Origin: Poecilobothrus nobilitatus
Lineage: Eukaryota; Arthropoda; Insecta; Diptera; Dolichopodidae
Assembly: GCA_947095535.1 (NCBI GenBank)
Contig: OX352774.1
Coordinates: 219,096,965-219,160,964 of the forward strand
Direction: 5' to 3'
DNA: 64,000 nt
Shown here: one piece after another, positions 43,001 through 50,215 of the stretch
Layout of the letters: every line of letters starts with the position of its first letter
How positions within the stretch are numbered: position 1 is the first letter of the stretch
Notes under the pieces: generated by a model
Databases searched by the model: none
What the model was told of the DNA's origin: nothing
The model's input: the letters and a program-made list of their open reading frames with translations, nothing else
Made by a program: the position numbers and the translations under genes

Positions 43001-46000
43001 TATTTAACTCCAGCATTTTCGGCCGCCGGGTTCGATTAGCTGCCATACAACTTCTTTTTTAAATAGAAATAACCCAGTGTCTGTTCAATGTAGGTATCTG
43101 CAATTTTGCGAATGATGATCAAGTTTTATGGCAACAACTTCTGCAAAATTTGGTTATGGTGGTGTGACGGGTTCGGGTAGCTGCCATACAAAATCTCTTT
43201 TTAAATGAAAAGAACTCAGTGTCCGTCCGCACGATAACTCAAAAAATAAAGGAGCTAGGAGGCTGAAATTTTTTTTACGTCACTCTTGCAAAATTGTTAG
43301 TTTTGCTATTTAACTCCAGCATTTTCGGCCGCCGGGTTCGAGTAGCTGCCATACAACTTCTTTCTTTAAATAGAAATAACCCAGTGTCTGTTCAATCTAG
43401 GTATCTGAAATTTTGCGAATGATGATCAAGTTTTATGGCAACAACTTCTGCAAAATTTGGTTGTGGTGGTGTGACGGGTTCGGGTAGCTGCCATACAAAA
43501 TCTCTTTTTAAATGAAAGAACTCAGTGTCCGTCCGCACTATAACTCAAAAAATAGAGGAGCTAGGAGGCTGAACATTTTTTTACGTTACTTTTGTAAAAT
43601 TGTTAGTTTTGCTATTTAACTCCAGCATTTTCGGCCGCCGGGTTCGAGTAGCTGCCATACAACGTCTTTCTTTAAATGGAAATAACCCAGTGTCTGTTCA
43701 ATGTAGGTATCTGCAATTTTGCGAATGATGATCAAGTTTTATGGCAACAACTTCTGCAAAATTTGGTTATGGTGGTGCGACGGGTTCGGGTAGCTGCCAT
43801 ACAACTTCTCTTTTTAAATGAAAATAACTCAGTGTCCGTCCGCACGATAACTCAAAAAATAAAGGAGTTAGGAGGCTGCAATTTTTTTTACGTCACTTTT
43901 ACAAAATTGTTAGTTTTGCTATTTAACTCCAGCATTTTCGGCCGCCGGGTTCGAGTAGCTGCCATACAACTTCTTTCTTTAAATGGAAATAACCCAGTGT
44001 CTATTCAATCTAGGTATCTGAAATTTTGCAAATGATGATCGAGTTTTATGGCAACAACTTCTGTAAAATTTTGTTGTGATGATATGACAGGTTCGGATAG
44101 TTGCCATATAACTTCTCTTTTTAAATGAAAATAACTCAGTGTCTATTGAAGCTAGCTATCTGAAATTTAGTGAAACAGTGTCGAGTTGCATGCCAAAAAA
44201 TTTTGTAAAATTTGAATGGTCTAAAGCAGCCGGTTCAGGCTTTTTGCATTTCTTGGAACTTAATGAAGCTAGGCGCAATAGATTCGGGTAGCTATCATAC
44301 AACTCCACAATTTACATAAATATATCTGTGTAGTTCGGTTCTAAAACTCTGAATGTTTTTAAAAGATGATCAAGTTTTATAGAAACAGGATATATTACGT
44401 TCATACGGGTATCCCAGAGTTGACACAGTCTACTCTACTGCACTCTTCCTCGTTTTAAATGAATTTATTAAATAAATTGGCATATATAAGATTCATTTTT
44501 TTTTTTAATTAAACTCTGAGTATTATTATTTGTTCTACTATAAATTAGTATACTAGAAAAGTAAGTAATTGTGGCTTGCATTCTGATCATTCCATTTAAA
44601 GTATTTCCATTCTTAATCTGCAATAACTGAATAAAACATAAATTTTGAGATTTTAAGATGTACTAATTAATACTGAAAGTGAATTAAAAATACTAAAAAT
44701 AAGCAATTAAGTATTTACATTAACGATAATATTACCCTTCGTACTCCTATTGAGAGTGATGTGCTTTATTATTGTCGTTTTATATCCTAGAATAGTATTT
44801 CTGATTTATTATGTGCGTATTTAAAGTTTACTGTTTTCAGTCATTTGTTTTGTTAATAGTTAATTTTATTAAAAAATGCCCGTACCCCATTTTTCTTTTA
44901 TTTACACAAAACAGATACTTTGACTCATTTAATAAACTTCAGATAAAGATTCATGTTTATGCAATCGTCCTTAAAAACAAAAAATAGCTTAAAATAAATT
45001 ACATATTGTAAGTATTATATTTCTTTTTCATGTAAATAATCATAAAGTAAAAATTTTTATACGACCACATTGATTTGAAATAAATATTATATTCGGATCA
45101 GTTAGTAAAATCAAGCACCATATACCTATTTGAAAACACAATAGCCTGTTTCTTTATCTATATAGGTAAAATCCCAATATAAAATTTTTGGATAACGATT
45201 TTCTTAATTAATTATAGAACTTCCTTGTAGAATAAAAATCAATTATATTTTAAACGATTTTATTACTGACCTTAATAACAGACTCTCAATATTACATTGG
45301 TTCAAAACAAGAATATTATTAAAATTATTAATAATAAAAAAAAAAAAAAAAAAAAAACAAGTTTTCTTTGTAATAAATAAAAGTATATCTTGCATTAATA
45401 TTCATAAAACCACATTTTTCAAAATACATTTAAAAATTAATTTGTCTTTTAGATACCTATACAGAATTTAAGATACATAAATCTATTTACCATTCATTTG
45501 TAATATTTATTAACTATGATTAAATAATTGTATTATTCTATATTAATTTATTTATTTTTTTTTTAAAAACACCAACGCAAAAATGCTATGCAATTTTGCT
45601 TGCAATATAACTGTTAATTAAAAAAAAAAAAAATCTAAAGATTTTTCACATATTTAATATCTTTTACTATGATTACTATTATTATATATCCCATTTTTTC
45701 TTATATTAATTTTTTCTTAAATCAAGTTCTTATTAAACTAGTTTTTATAATATCTATCTTAAAATTATTTTAAGAATTGGTGCTCTCATTTCATGTTCCT
45801 GTAAAAAGTCAGGAAATAAGTATCTATTCTTTTTTTTTTTGTAATTTTTCTTAAGAATTTTTAGTTTATAAAATGTACTATAGATATTAATGCTACTGAC
45901 TGACTTTCTAATTAAAAAACAAAATTAATTTCTGTAATTATTAAGTAGATATTGTTTGTTTTTTCTATGAAAAATTATACTTTGTTTAAAACTTAAAAAT

Positions 46001-49000
46001 ATTATGACACAGTTTCAATATTGTATTATCTTTAAAGAATTTAGAACATAATTTTAAAATCACATCACAGTATTATATAGCGACTTTTTTTTTAATTATT
46101 TGTTCTACTATAAATTAGTATACTAGTAAAGTAAGTAATTGTGGCTTGCATTATGATCATTCCATTTAAAAGAAGTTTTGTATGACAAAAAAAAAAAAAA
46201 AAATCGGTCTTAAGTTTTATATGTATCTACAAGTATGTTAAATATTTTTTTAAATGTATATATATAATTTTATTTTATATTATGAGTAAAAAATCTTGTT
46301 TTGATATTAAATGCCATTGTTCATCGAAAAAAATAAATAAATTAACAATGGATTGTTGTTATAATGGATTTATGTATATTGTGTTAATGATGATGTTCTA
46401 ATAAAAAAAAAAAAATTTTTTTTCTTGCTATTGTTTTAAGACAAAAAATATAGAATATATATACATAATATTTATATTTTATTTGGAATAATATGTCATC
46501 ATTTAAATGAATATAGTTTATAATTCTAAATTTAATTATTTTGTATCGAATAATTTTTACATATATACATACATATAATACGACTGACATAATTAAAAAA
46601 AAAAGCAAGAAAAACTATATAAATTATTTAAAACAAGAGATGATGTAAAATTAAAGGTATTTAAAGGCGCACATTTTCTAAAAATTAATAAAAATTGATT
46701 CGAATTTGTGACTGACATCAAAATTTGTAATTTTTCTGACATATAAGAAAAAATAAAAAAAGACTTTCTTCAATTTTAAGGAAATTCATGCTGTTAATCC
46801 TAATGCTGTTAACATGTGTAAAAATGTAATGTTAAAGCTTAAATTTTTGTGATGTACTTTAGAAAAAATTTGCACAGATACCAGAAAATTTACAATTTTT
46901 AACTCCTAATTATTCTGAAACAGGTCTTATAAAAAAAAACACTGAGGTAAGTTATTCTAATTTAGATCTTACTTCTTTCAAATTTTCAAGGTTCTAGAGG
47001 TCAAAACGAACCGGAGATATAAAGGAATCAAAATATAGAAAAATTTTTTAACGGAAAATTTGAATACTAAATTGCAAAAATTGTATAATTTTTAATGAAG
47101 CTAGAAAAATATCCTATATCGTTTGATGTTTTTTGATTAAAAGAAATGGTAAACAGAACCTGAAATACACACATTTGAAAACAGGGATTTTTTCCAACTT
47201 TCAAAGGATGTAGTTCTGCAATAGATGGGGCTAGATAAAAAATTTAATTCATAAATTTGTTTATGAGGCCTATCCATGGTTAACATTTCATTAGTCTTTC
47301 TTAAGCGGTGTATTAGTTTTCTAAAAATGGCAGACGAACGGAAAGAGTGAAATTAATAAGAAATTTTTTTCAATTTTTCTTTTAAATTGTGTTAAAAAAG
47401 AAAACAATGATAATATCTTAAGAATTCAATTAAAAAACTAGAATAAAACTAATGAAGGTTATTTTAATATGTCAATAAGATTTTTATTTTTTCTTTATTA
47501 TTAATTTAATTTAGTTTAGATTAAATTATATTTTAATACAAAGTGGATAACCGCAAAAGTCGGTTACTTACACATTTAAAATTAAAAATAAATTTTTAAG
47601 TTGCAGTAAACCTGTATTCTGTTTTTCTTTAGCATAGTATTCAGGTTATATCTCAGCTCAAAGACAAAAACAGGAAAAATATGAAAATTTTTCGGGTATA
47701 TAAAATTTTGATAATTTGAAGAAAAACTTTACAGATAGAAATATTTTTTTTGTTATAATTGTCATAACCAAAACTATTAAATTTAGTAAACAATTGTTTG
47801 TTTTGAAATAAAATATAATTCTAAAAACGTAAATAAATAATTTTATAGTAAAAAAGAAAACGGAATTTCAAAATATTTTTTGAAAGATATGAGAAAAATT
47901 AAAATTTTTCTACCTAGGGAAAAAAAACAAATTTTTTCTCGGTTTGTGTCTTGGATTATATTCTTGGCGTAGTAAGCTGTGTACTACTTGAGAAAAAATT
48001 TATTAAAAAGTTTTTGCCGAGAAAAATTTTAACATAAAATCCCATACAAAATTATATTTTTTTGAGCTGAGATATAACCTGAATACTATGCTTTAGATAA
48101 AAAATATGATAGTACGGAAAATAATTTTACTTAATTATAGAATTGTTTTAATTTTAATTTTCTTAAAGGAGTATTGGACATTCATCCAATGAGACGTCAA
48201 ATTTTGCTTATATTATTAATATTAAACTGAAATTCTATTTCTTTAACTTTTATTTTTCACTTAGCTGTTGATTAATTTGATTGAAGCTATTCTGTAAAAT
48301 AATGGGACAAATATATTTTCTTCAAACTGTTATTTGAATTAAATTTGATTTAAATAAAAATATAATCATATCTATAGCAACTTGAAAAATTTAACATCAT
48401 AAAAAATTATTTAAAACTAGATAATTTTATTAACCTTTAAATTTATTTACTATTATGGTATAAAATTCTACTTTAGTAATATAATAAAATTCAAATCAAT
48501 TTAAAATAAACCTTTATACCAAATATACCTAAATTTATTGTCTATAAAAACTTTTTTGTTGATGTATATATTTTCTATTATAATAATCGTTTAAATCTAA
48601 AGTCCAAAAGGCTAAGGAAATATTTCAACATCATTAAGCTAAATAGAATAACAAAAATAGTTAGTACAGTTGATGTAGAGTTTAACTGTAGATAATTCTG
48701 CTGAGATTTTTGTCTCAACTCTACCATTTTTACTCTCTCATGGTATGCTTCAGTTTTATAATTCTTCTATTTAATAGGTATGTTTTCTAGAAAAAAAAAC
48801 TAATAATTTCAAAAGATAGATATATAATAGATTCTTTTAAATGCGTCTATACTTTAAACTTTTATAATAAAAAGAAAAATACTTCATGGATAAAATAAAA
48901 AAAAAAAAAAAGAAAGAAATGAATCTTTTTTTTTTTTTTTCATTAAAATAAAAATTCTTAAATTTTAAATGGTTTATTAAATAGGCAGAGCAAACCTATA

Positions 49001-49350
49001 AAAAAGTAAATGAAAATTAATTGAAGTAGATATAAATTGTTTCGGTTCATTCTCTAGAATTAAACTTATTTTTAAAAGTTTTTTTTTTTTGCTTTTTCTA
49101 ATACCATGATATGTACGTTAAAGTATTATTTATATGCTATATTTAATCATTAAATAATTATTATGACTTATGTTGTTTTTTTTTTTCTGGTGTTAATAGA
49201 CTGTACAATTAATTTAATATTTCTTATGAATTTCTAAAAAAAAAAAAAACAAAAATAAAATAACTTACCTTCTACAAAGTTCCGCTGCTTTCTCCCATGA
49301 ATGTTTTATATTAAAATATTTGTAGCAATATAAACCACGAAGATCCCAAC
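19055..49350 (-). CDS. uif: uninflatable ortholog, giant modular transmembrane protein (14 exons found, 5' end missing)
   Basis: Coding exons, 5' to 3': 49350-49269, 32533-31103, 31037-30835, 30764-29274, 29214-24859, 24789-23827, 23741-23529, 23455-23293, 23226-23098, 22628-22536, 21591-20763, 20695-20137, 20073-19960 and 19086-19055. Every junction is GT/AG and the frame closes on TAA at 19057-19055, giving 3,551 residues. Domain order seen: C-type lectin, LDLa, CUB x3, sushi x4, EGF, discoidin, EGF, sushi x3-4, discoidin, HYR x2, sushi-like, GCC2/GCC3 modules, EGF x14, pentraxin/LamG-like, HYR, sushi-like, basic-site region, GCC2/GCC3 x5, EGF x2, membrane helix and cytoplasmic tail. This order is that of Drosophila Uninflatable, known as an apical membrane protein of tracheal and other epithelial cells that is needed for tracheal inflation and interacts genetically with Notch signalling. 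The signal peptide is not in the exons found. Introns are mostly 59-85 bp, except one of 16.7 kb. Family assignment is firm; function is by orthology. Confidence 0.93.
19087..19959 (-). other. uif: Last uif intron
   Basis: 873 bp, donor GTGAGT, acceptor TTATTTTAG. It contains a lysine/isoleucine-rich 124-codon minus frame (19546-19920) that I read as chance. Confidence 0.8.
19960..20073 (-). CDS. uif: uif exon: cytoplasmic tail
   Basis: 114 nt, residues about 3504-3541: [19 protein letters not shown], then [18 protein letters not shown]. It is all cytoplasmic with no named domain. [13 protein letters not shown] looks like a conserved short helix or interaction motif (inference). The acceptor TTTTTAG is above 20073 and the donor GTGAGT starts at 19959. 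Confidence 0.9.
20137..20695 (-). CDS. uif: uif exon: two EGF modules, transmembrane helix and proximal cytoplasmic tail
   Basis: 559 nt, residues about 3318-3503. The exon begins [16 protein letters not shown] and holds two EGF modules ([26 protein letters not shown]). A single hydrophobic helix, about 20422-20348, reads [19 protein letters not shown] and is followed by the basic stop-transfer stretch [10 protein letters not shown], so the topology is type I. The tail has tyrosines and acidic residues ([16 protein letters not shown]). The donor GTAAAT lies at 20136-20131. Confidence 0.94.
20348..20422 (-). other. uif: Single transmembrane segment of the uif product
   Basis: About 25 uncharged residues ([20 protein letters not shown] then LIWMICV) preceded by an EGF module and followed by R and K residues. 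It separates about 3,408 visible extracellular residues from a tail of about 118. Confidence 0.92.
20763..21591 (-). CDS. uif: uif exon: five GCC2/GCC3 (ephrin-receptor-like) cysteine-rich modules
   Basis: 829 nt, residues about 3041-3317. It opens [20 protein letters not shown], an acidic linker ([18 protein letters not shown]). Five repeats follow of the type C-x-P-C-P-x-G-T/F-Y-x(n)-C-x-x-[45 protein letters not shown] and [11 protein letters not shown]. The exon ends in phase 0 (..NTGA) before donor GTAAGTTT. Real coding extends 67 nt upstream of the first ATG, because the acceptor is at 21593-21592. Confidence 0.93.
21592..22535 (-). other. uif: uif intron after exon B
   Basis: 944 bp, donor GTACGT and acceptor ATCAACAG. 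No coding sequence or repeat recognised. Confidence 0.8.
22536..22628 (-). CDS. uif: uif exon B: phase 2-2 exon resembling exon A
   Basis: 93 nt, residues about 3010-3040: [18 protein letters not shown], then [12 protein letters not shown]. It was too short for a listed ORF but both splice sites are clear (TTCTAG above 22628; GTACGT below 22536). It is flanked by larger introns (469 and 944 bp) than its neighbours. Start and end phases are both 2, so it can be skipped in frame. It shares the pattern basic-R-Q..GG-TY-L-acidic..P-V/A with exon A. Confidence 0.85.
22629..23097 (-). other. uif: uif intron between exons A and B
   Basis: 469 bp, donor GTTAGT and acceptor ATTCTAG; nothing else recognised. 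Confidence 0.8.
23098..23226 (-). CDS. uif: uif exon A: phase 2-2 exon with an RVRR site
   Basis: 129 nt, residues about 2967-3009: [17 protein letters not shown], then [20 protein letters not shown], then LVPVEK. RVRR fits the R-x-K/R-R pattern cut by furin-type proprotein convertases (motif knowledge; cleavage here is inferred). The exon starts and ends in phase 2, so skipping it would keep the frame. The donor is GTTAGT. Its second half resembles the next exon. Confidence 0.87.
23293..23455 (-). CDS. uif: uif exon: linker before the basic-site exons
   Basis: 163 nt, residues about 2913-2966 ([19 protein letters not shown] .. [16 protein letters not shown]). I recognise no named domain. 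The acceptor is TTTTATAG and the donor GTAATC; it ends in phase 2 (AG). It precedes two exons that also start and end in phase 2. Confidence 0.88.
23529..23741 (-). CDS. uif: uif exon: cysteine-rich sushi-like segment
   Basis: 213 nt, residues about 2842-2912. It reads [17 protein letters not shown] .. [10 protein letters not shown] .. [12 protein letters not shown] .. YPACS. The cysteine spacing and the GxWRP motif resemble a sushi module. The donor is GTATGT. Flanking introns are 85 and 73 bp. The frame agrees on both sides. Confidence 0.9.
23827..24789 (-). CDS. uif: uif exon: pentraxin/LamG-like domain and HYR domain
   Basis: 963 nt, residues about 2521-2841. The exon opens [13 protein letters not shown] and reads through a concanavalin-type beta-sandwich of the pentraxin/laminin-G kind ([13 protein letters not shown] .. 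[13 protein letters not shown] .. [15 protein letters not shown]). An EGF-like end follows ([14 protein letters not shown]), then a HYR domain ([15 protein letters not shown] .. [23 protein letters not shown]). The ATG seen in an uninterrupted translation here is intron sequence, not a start. The acceptor lies just above 24789; the donor GTAAGT is at 23826-23821. Confidence 0.93.
24859..29214 (-). CDS. uif: uif exon: sushi, second discoidin, HYR x2, GCC2/GCC3, and 14 EGF repeats in one exon
   Basis: 4,356 nt without an intron, residues about 1069-2520. Sushi modules start at [19 protein letters not shown] and [11 protein letters not shown] discoidin domain follows ([13 protein letters not shown] .. 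[18 protein letters not shown] .. FELMGC), then two HYR domains ([10 protein letters not shown]..; TPPLLSCP..), a sushi-like segment ([16 protein letters not shown]) and a region rich in hydrophobic helices. GCC2/GCC3-type modules come next ([40 protein letters not shown]). Fourteen consecutive EGF modules run from [12 protein letters not shown] to [10 protein letters not shown]. Many carry the D-I-D-x-C start of calcium-binding EGFs. The Notch-like EGF block is the likeliest part for extracellular protein contacts (inference). Confidence 0.94.
29274..30764 (-). CDS. uif: uif exon: sushi 2-4, EGF, first discoidin domain, EGF, sushi
   Basis: 1,491 nt, residues about 572-1068. In order: sushi modules starting at [26 protein letters not shown] and [13 protein letters not shown]; a calcium-binding type EGF ([10 protein letters not shown]); a discoidin/F5-8C domain ([13 protein letters not shown] .. 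LNSAGWCGN .. WVMVDF .. [11 protein letters not shown] .. RLEAMGC); a second DINEC-type EGF carrying an insertion of about 25 residues before its last cysteine; and a sushi module ([11 protein letters not shown] .. [12 protein letters not shown]). The upstream junction makes CQ-EVYCG. The intron downstream is 59 bp. Confidence 0.93.
30835..31037 (-). CDS. uif: uif exon: end of CUB 3 and sushi 1
   Basis: 203 nt, residues about 504-571. The first bases finish the third CUB ([10 protein letters not shown]). The rest is a sushi/CCP module with its four cysteines and conserved Trp (CPNLKPGMG .. FTCPIGQEF .. [15 protein letters not shown]). Flanking introns are 65 and 70 bp. The acceptor is TTGTTAAG above 31037 and the donor GTAAGTTT is just below 30835. 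Confidence 0.92.
31103..32533 (-). CDS. uif: uif exon: C-type lectin, LDLa and three CUB domains
   Basis: 1,431 nt, residues about 27-504 of the visible protein. It continues the C-type lectin (WLGL, then the paired cysteines in GECVAV and LPFMC). One LDL-receptor class A module follows ([23 protein letters not shown], with the acidic calcium-binding DxxDxxDE pattern). Then come three CUB domains beginning at [18 protein letters not shown] and [10 protein letters not shown]. The acceptor is ATTACAG above 32533; the donor GTAAGTTG lies at 31102-31095. The third CUB is completed by the next exon ([10 protein letters not shown]). Confidence 0.93.
32534..36284. other. Right-hand end of the big intron, nothing recognised
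   Basis: AT-rich with T and A runs; no exon, RNA or named element seen. Confidence 0.55.
36285..37012. mobile_element. Foldback/MITE-like element with long imperfect inverted repeats
   Basis: The left end TACAGGATGATTCATTTT..GGCTTTGAATATTTTATGGG pairs with the reverse complement of the right end (TATAGGAATAGGGCTCTTTT..GGATTTTGTATATTTATAGG). Inner blocks also pair: GAGAAGGGGTTCATTT with GAGAGGGGATCTATTT, and TATCTCAAAAACGAC with TATCTCAAAAACTAC. The arms are therefore about 300 bp with a small centre. TA flanks both ends. No open frame of note; the short minus-strand ORF inside is chance. Confidence 0.65.
37013..38204. other. Intronic AT-rich sequence, nothing recognised
   Basis: No feature seen beyond homopolymers. 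Confidence 0.55.
38205..38580 (+). mobile_element. Fragment related to the 1.3-kb element
   Basis: CAAATTTTTCAATTTTAGACGC matches the CAAATTTTCAATTTTTGAGGCG block of the full copies. AAATGAAAAAGTTGTTTTAT followed by TTTTTTATGAGAAGTATCT matches their ACATGAAAAAGTTGTTCC and TTTTATGAGACCTACC blocks. The ends are lost. Confidence 0.4.
38938..39090 (+). repeat. Dispersed repeat, copy 2 of a diverged pair
   Basis: Partner of 15930-16092, same orientation; the AGGTTCTTTTTGAATAA block is identical in both. Confidence 0.5.
39091..39719. other. Intronic sequence with one unassigned frame
   Basis: The plus frame at 39508-39735 ([17 protein letters not shown]..) overlaps the edge of the LINE-tail relic and is probably part of transposon debris; no family motif visible in that frame. 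Confidence 0.4.
39720..39970 (-). pseudogene. Possible LINE 3'-end relic (region after the RNase H domain)
   Basis: The minus-strand translation gives [18 protein letters not shown], like the H-x-x-C-x-C-P-x-(F/L)-A-x-x-R-x-x-x-L-G motif near the end of many insect LINE ORF2 proteins. Further on it gives [18 protein letters not shown]. It is interrupted by stops. It is adjacent to but not continuous with any other LINE domain. Confidence 0.4.
39971..41282. other. Intronic AT-rich sequence, nothing recognised
   Basis: No feature seen. Confidence 0.55.
41417..41483 (+). repeat. (GTCC)n microsatellite
   Basis: About sixteen to seventeen near-perfect GTCC units at the head of the tandem array. 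The apparent peptide repeat GRTD on the minus strand is a translation of this tract. In later array units the same place holds only two GTCC units. Confidence 0.95.
41490..42300 (+). repeat. Older or variant units of the same array
   Basis: These units carry the AGCTGCCATACAAC blocks but with a different partner segment (AGCCGGTTCAG..CTTCTTGCACCTCTTGGAA) repeated about 270 bp apart near 41870 and 42130. A relic of the same partner reappears at 44229-44265, so the newer 306-bp block sits between variant flanks. Confidence 0.8.
42301..44140 (+). repeat. Tandem array of 306-307-bp units (about six)
   Basis: GTCCGTCCGCACGATAACTC (one copy has a substitution) starts at 42301, 42608, 42915, 43221, 43527 and 43834, giving periods of 307, 307, 306, 306 and 307. 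Adjacent units are nearly identical. Each unit contains two AGCTGCCATACAA blocks alternately about 142 and 165 bp apart, so the unit is a dimer of related half-units. Confidence 0.93.
44525..44600 (+). repeat. 76-bp direct repeat, copy 1
   Basis: ATTATTTGTTCTACTATAAA through TCATTCCATTTAAA. It differs from 46095-46170 at two positions only. It lies just outside the right end of the composite repeat element. Confidence 0.9.
44601..46094. other. Segment between the two 76-bp direct repeats
   Basis: 1.49 kb, AT-rich, without legible coding or inverted ends. Its bracketing repeats are the only structural signal. Confidence 0.5.
46095..46170 (+). repeat. 76-bp direct repeat, copy 2
   Basis: 74 of 76 bases are the same as 44525-44600, in the same orientation, 1,570 bp apart. 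Confidence 0.9.
46633..47397 (+). mobile_element. Degraded, shorter relative of the 1.3-kb element
   Basis: It opens with TTTAAAGGCGCACATTTTC and closes with a GTGAAATTAATAAG block and AAATTGTGTTAAAA, in the same order as the full copies. It appears to have only one of the two internal repeat units. Similarity is clear but low. Confidence 0.55.
47632..48091. mobile_element. 460-bp MITE with about 30-bp terminal inverted repeats and TTTA duplication
   Basis: The left end GCATAGTATTCAGGTTATAT continues CTCAGCTCAAA. Its exact reverse complement ends at 48091. TTTA stands directly outside both ends (47628-47631 and 48092-48095) and is a candidate 4-bp target-site duplication. There is no coding capacity. 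Confidence 0.8.
48096..49268. other. Intronic AT-rich sequence next to the lectin exon
   Basis: No element recognised; ends in the splice donor at 49268. Confidence 0.55.
49269..49350 (-). CDS. uif: uif exon: start of the C-type lectin domain (most 5' exon found)
   Basis: The exon is 82 nt, too short to show as a free ORF. It has a good acceptor (AATTTCAG, just above 49350) and donor (GTAAGTTA, 49268-49261). It begins with two bases of a split codon and then reads [22 protein letters not shown], the conserved opening of a C-type lectin fold. The last two bases (AG) join G at 32533 to make Arg, followed by [11 protein letters not shown], so the lectin domain runs across the 16.7-kb intron without a break. 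The split codon at its 5' side (N|GT) shows that at least one more coding exon, with the signal peptide, lies at higher coordinates. Confidence 0.88.
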
Positions 49351-49929
49351 CTGAAATTAAAAAAAAAATGACGTTAAAAATATATAAAGATAAAATAAAA
49401 TGCATTTTAAAAAATAAAAAATAAAAATTTTAATGTAATATAAAATAAAAATAAAAAAAAGTTAGAGATAAATATTAAATATTTGTCAAAATAATAAAAC
49501 GTTTATTTATAGGAAGCGTATGAAATATAAGTTTTTTAAAACGTGGTAAGTTTTTGTTTTTTTTTTAAAGGCTACACAACATTGATAATAACATTTTTGA
49601 TGCAAAAACAAAATTTTCTTAACTTGTTAAAATACTTTTTTCAAAATTTTGGCAATACTATGATAGATTAACTATAGATGTAAAACTATATTTAAAAGCA
49701 TAGGATAAGCTTCTAACAACCATAAAATTGTAATTTCTTTTCGAAAGTAGAACCTACCAGGTGACTGACTGTTTTAAAATATTTATAACTTTTAAGTTTT
49801 TAAAGTAAAAGAATTATAAAAAATTTTAAGAAATTCTATAATTGCTGGGTACTGACTACTGAGTACAGACAATACGTAAAAATGGGTCAAAATAATAGAA
49901 TATTATTGTATTTCCCGACGATATATTGT

Positions 49930-50215
49930 CATAACTCAAAAAAAATACAGTGTGCATTTTAACTTTCCAAGATTTTCATTTAAATGGATATGTAAATAAA
50001 CAGAATTGTCAAATTTTAGGTATAGTGAATGCGAGATACATACACAAAATCAAATTTGGGGCCAAAAACGTTGAGTATCGTAAAACAAAATGCATTAGGA
50101 AAAGCAATTATATATATATGTCAAAAAGAAAATGGAGGTCATTCAGATAATATTATTCTCCATACTTAGACAAAAAAAAAATTTTACAAACCATTATTTG
50201 TTAATAAAGCGACCC
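49930..50215 (+). pseudogene. Old mariner transposase fragment
   Basis: The fragment encodes FHLNGYVNKQNCQILG, close to FQLNGYVNKQNCRIWG of the mariner at 51.6 kb, so it comes from the same region around the first catalytic Asp. TAATAAAGCGACCCTGTAT follows near 50200. Inverted ends are not recognisable. It is much more eroded than the neighbouring copy. Confidence 0.65.

Larger units (their letters stand above)
41283..44412. mobile_element. 3.1-kb element with perfect 14-bp inverted ends and an internal higher-order tandem repeat
   Basis: ATACCCGTATGAAC at 41283-41296 is the exact reverse complement of GTTCATACGGGTAT at 44399-44412. The left end also forms a hairpin (ATACCC..GGGTAT). After a unique leader come GAGTCGATTAAGCCATGTAC, a (GTCC)n tract, and then about 2.8 kb of tandem repeats. 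No transposase is encoded. Hairpin end, GAGTCGAT..CCATGTNCGTCC and AGCTGCCATACAAC are phrases I recall from dispersed Drosophila repeats (established knowledge from memory; family name not recalled). Confidence 0.7.
32534..49268 (-). other. uif: 16.7-kb uif intron splitting the C-type lectin domain
   Basis: The intron is bounded by donor GTAAGTTA (49268) and acceptor ATTACAG (32534). All other uif introns in the window are below 1 kb. It carries a foldback element (36.3-37.0 kb), a fragment of the 1.3-kb element (38.2-38.6 kb), a LINE tail (39.7-40.0 kb), the composite tandem-repeat element (41.3-44.4 kb), another degraded 1.3-kb element (46.6-47.4 kb) and a MITE (47.6-48.1 kb). I saw no further coding exon inside it. 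Confidence 0.85.

Noticed and set aside
41971..44035. Frames of 74 and 119 codons within the tandem array
   Set aside because: They follow the repeat unit and end by chance; no conserved protein.
42301..44140. CRISPR-like regular repeats
   Set aside because: Units are long (306 bp), contiguous and without unique spacers, in a eukaryotic genome; this is a satellite.
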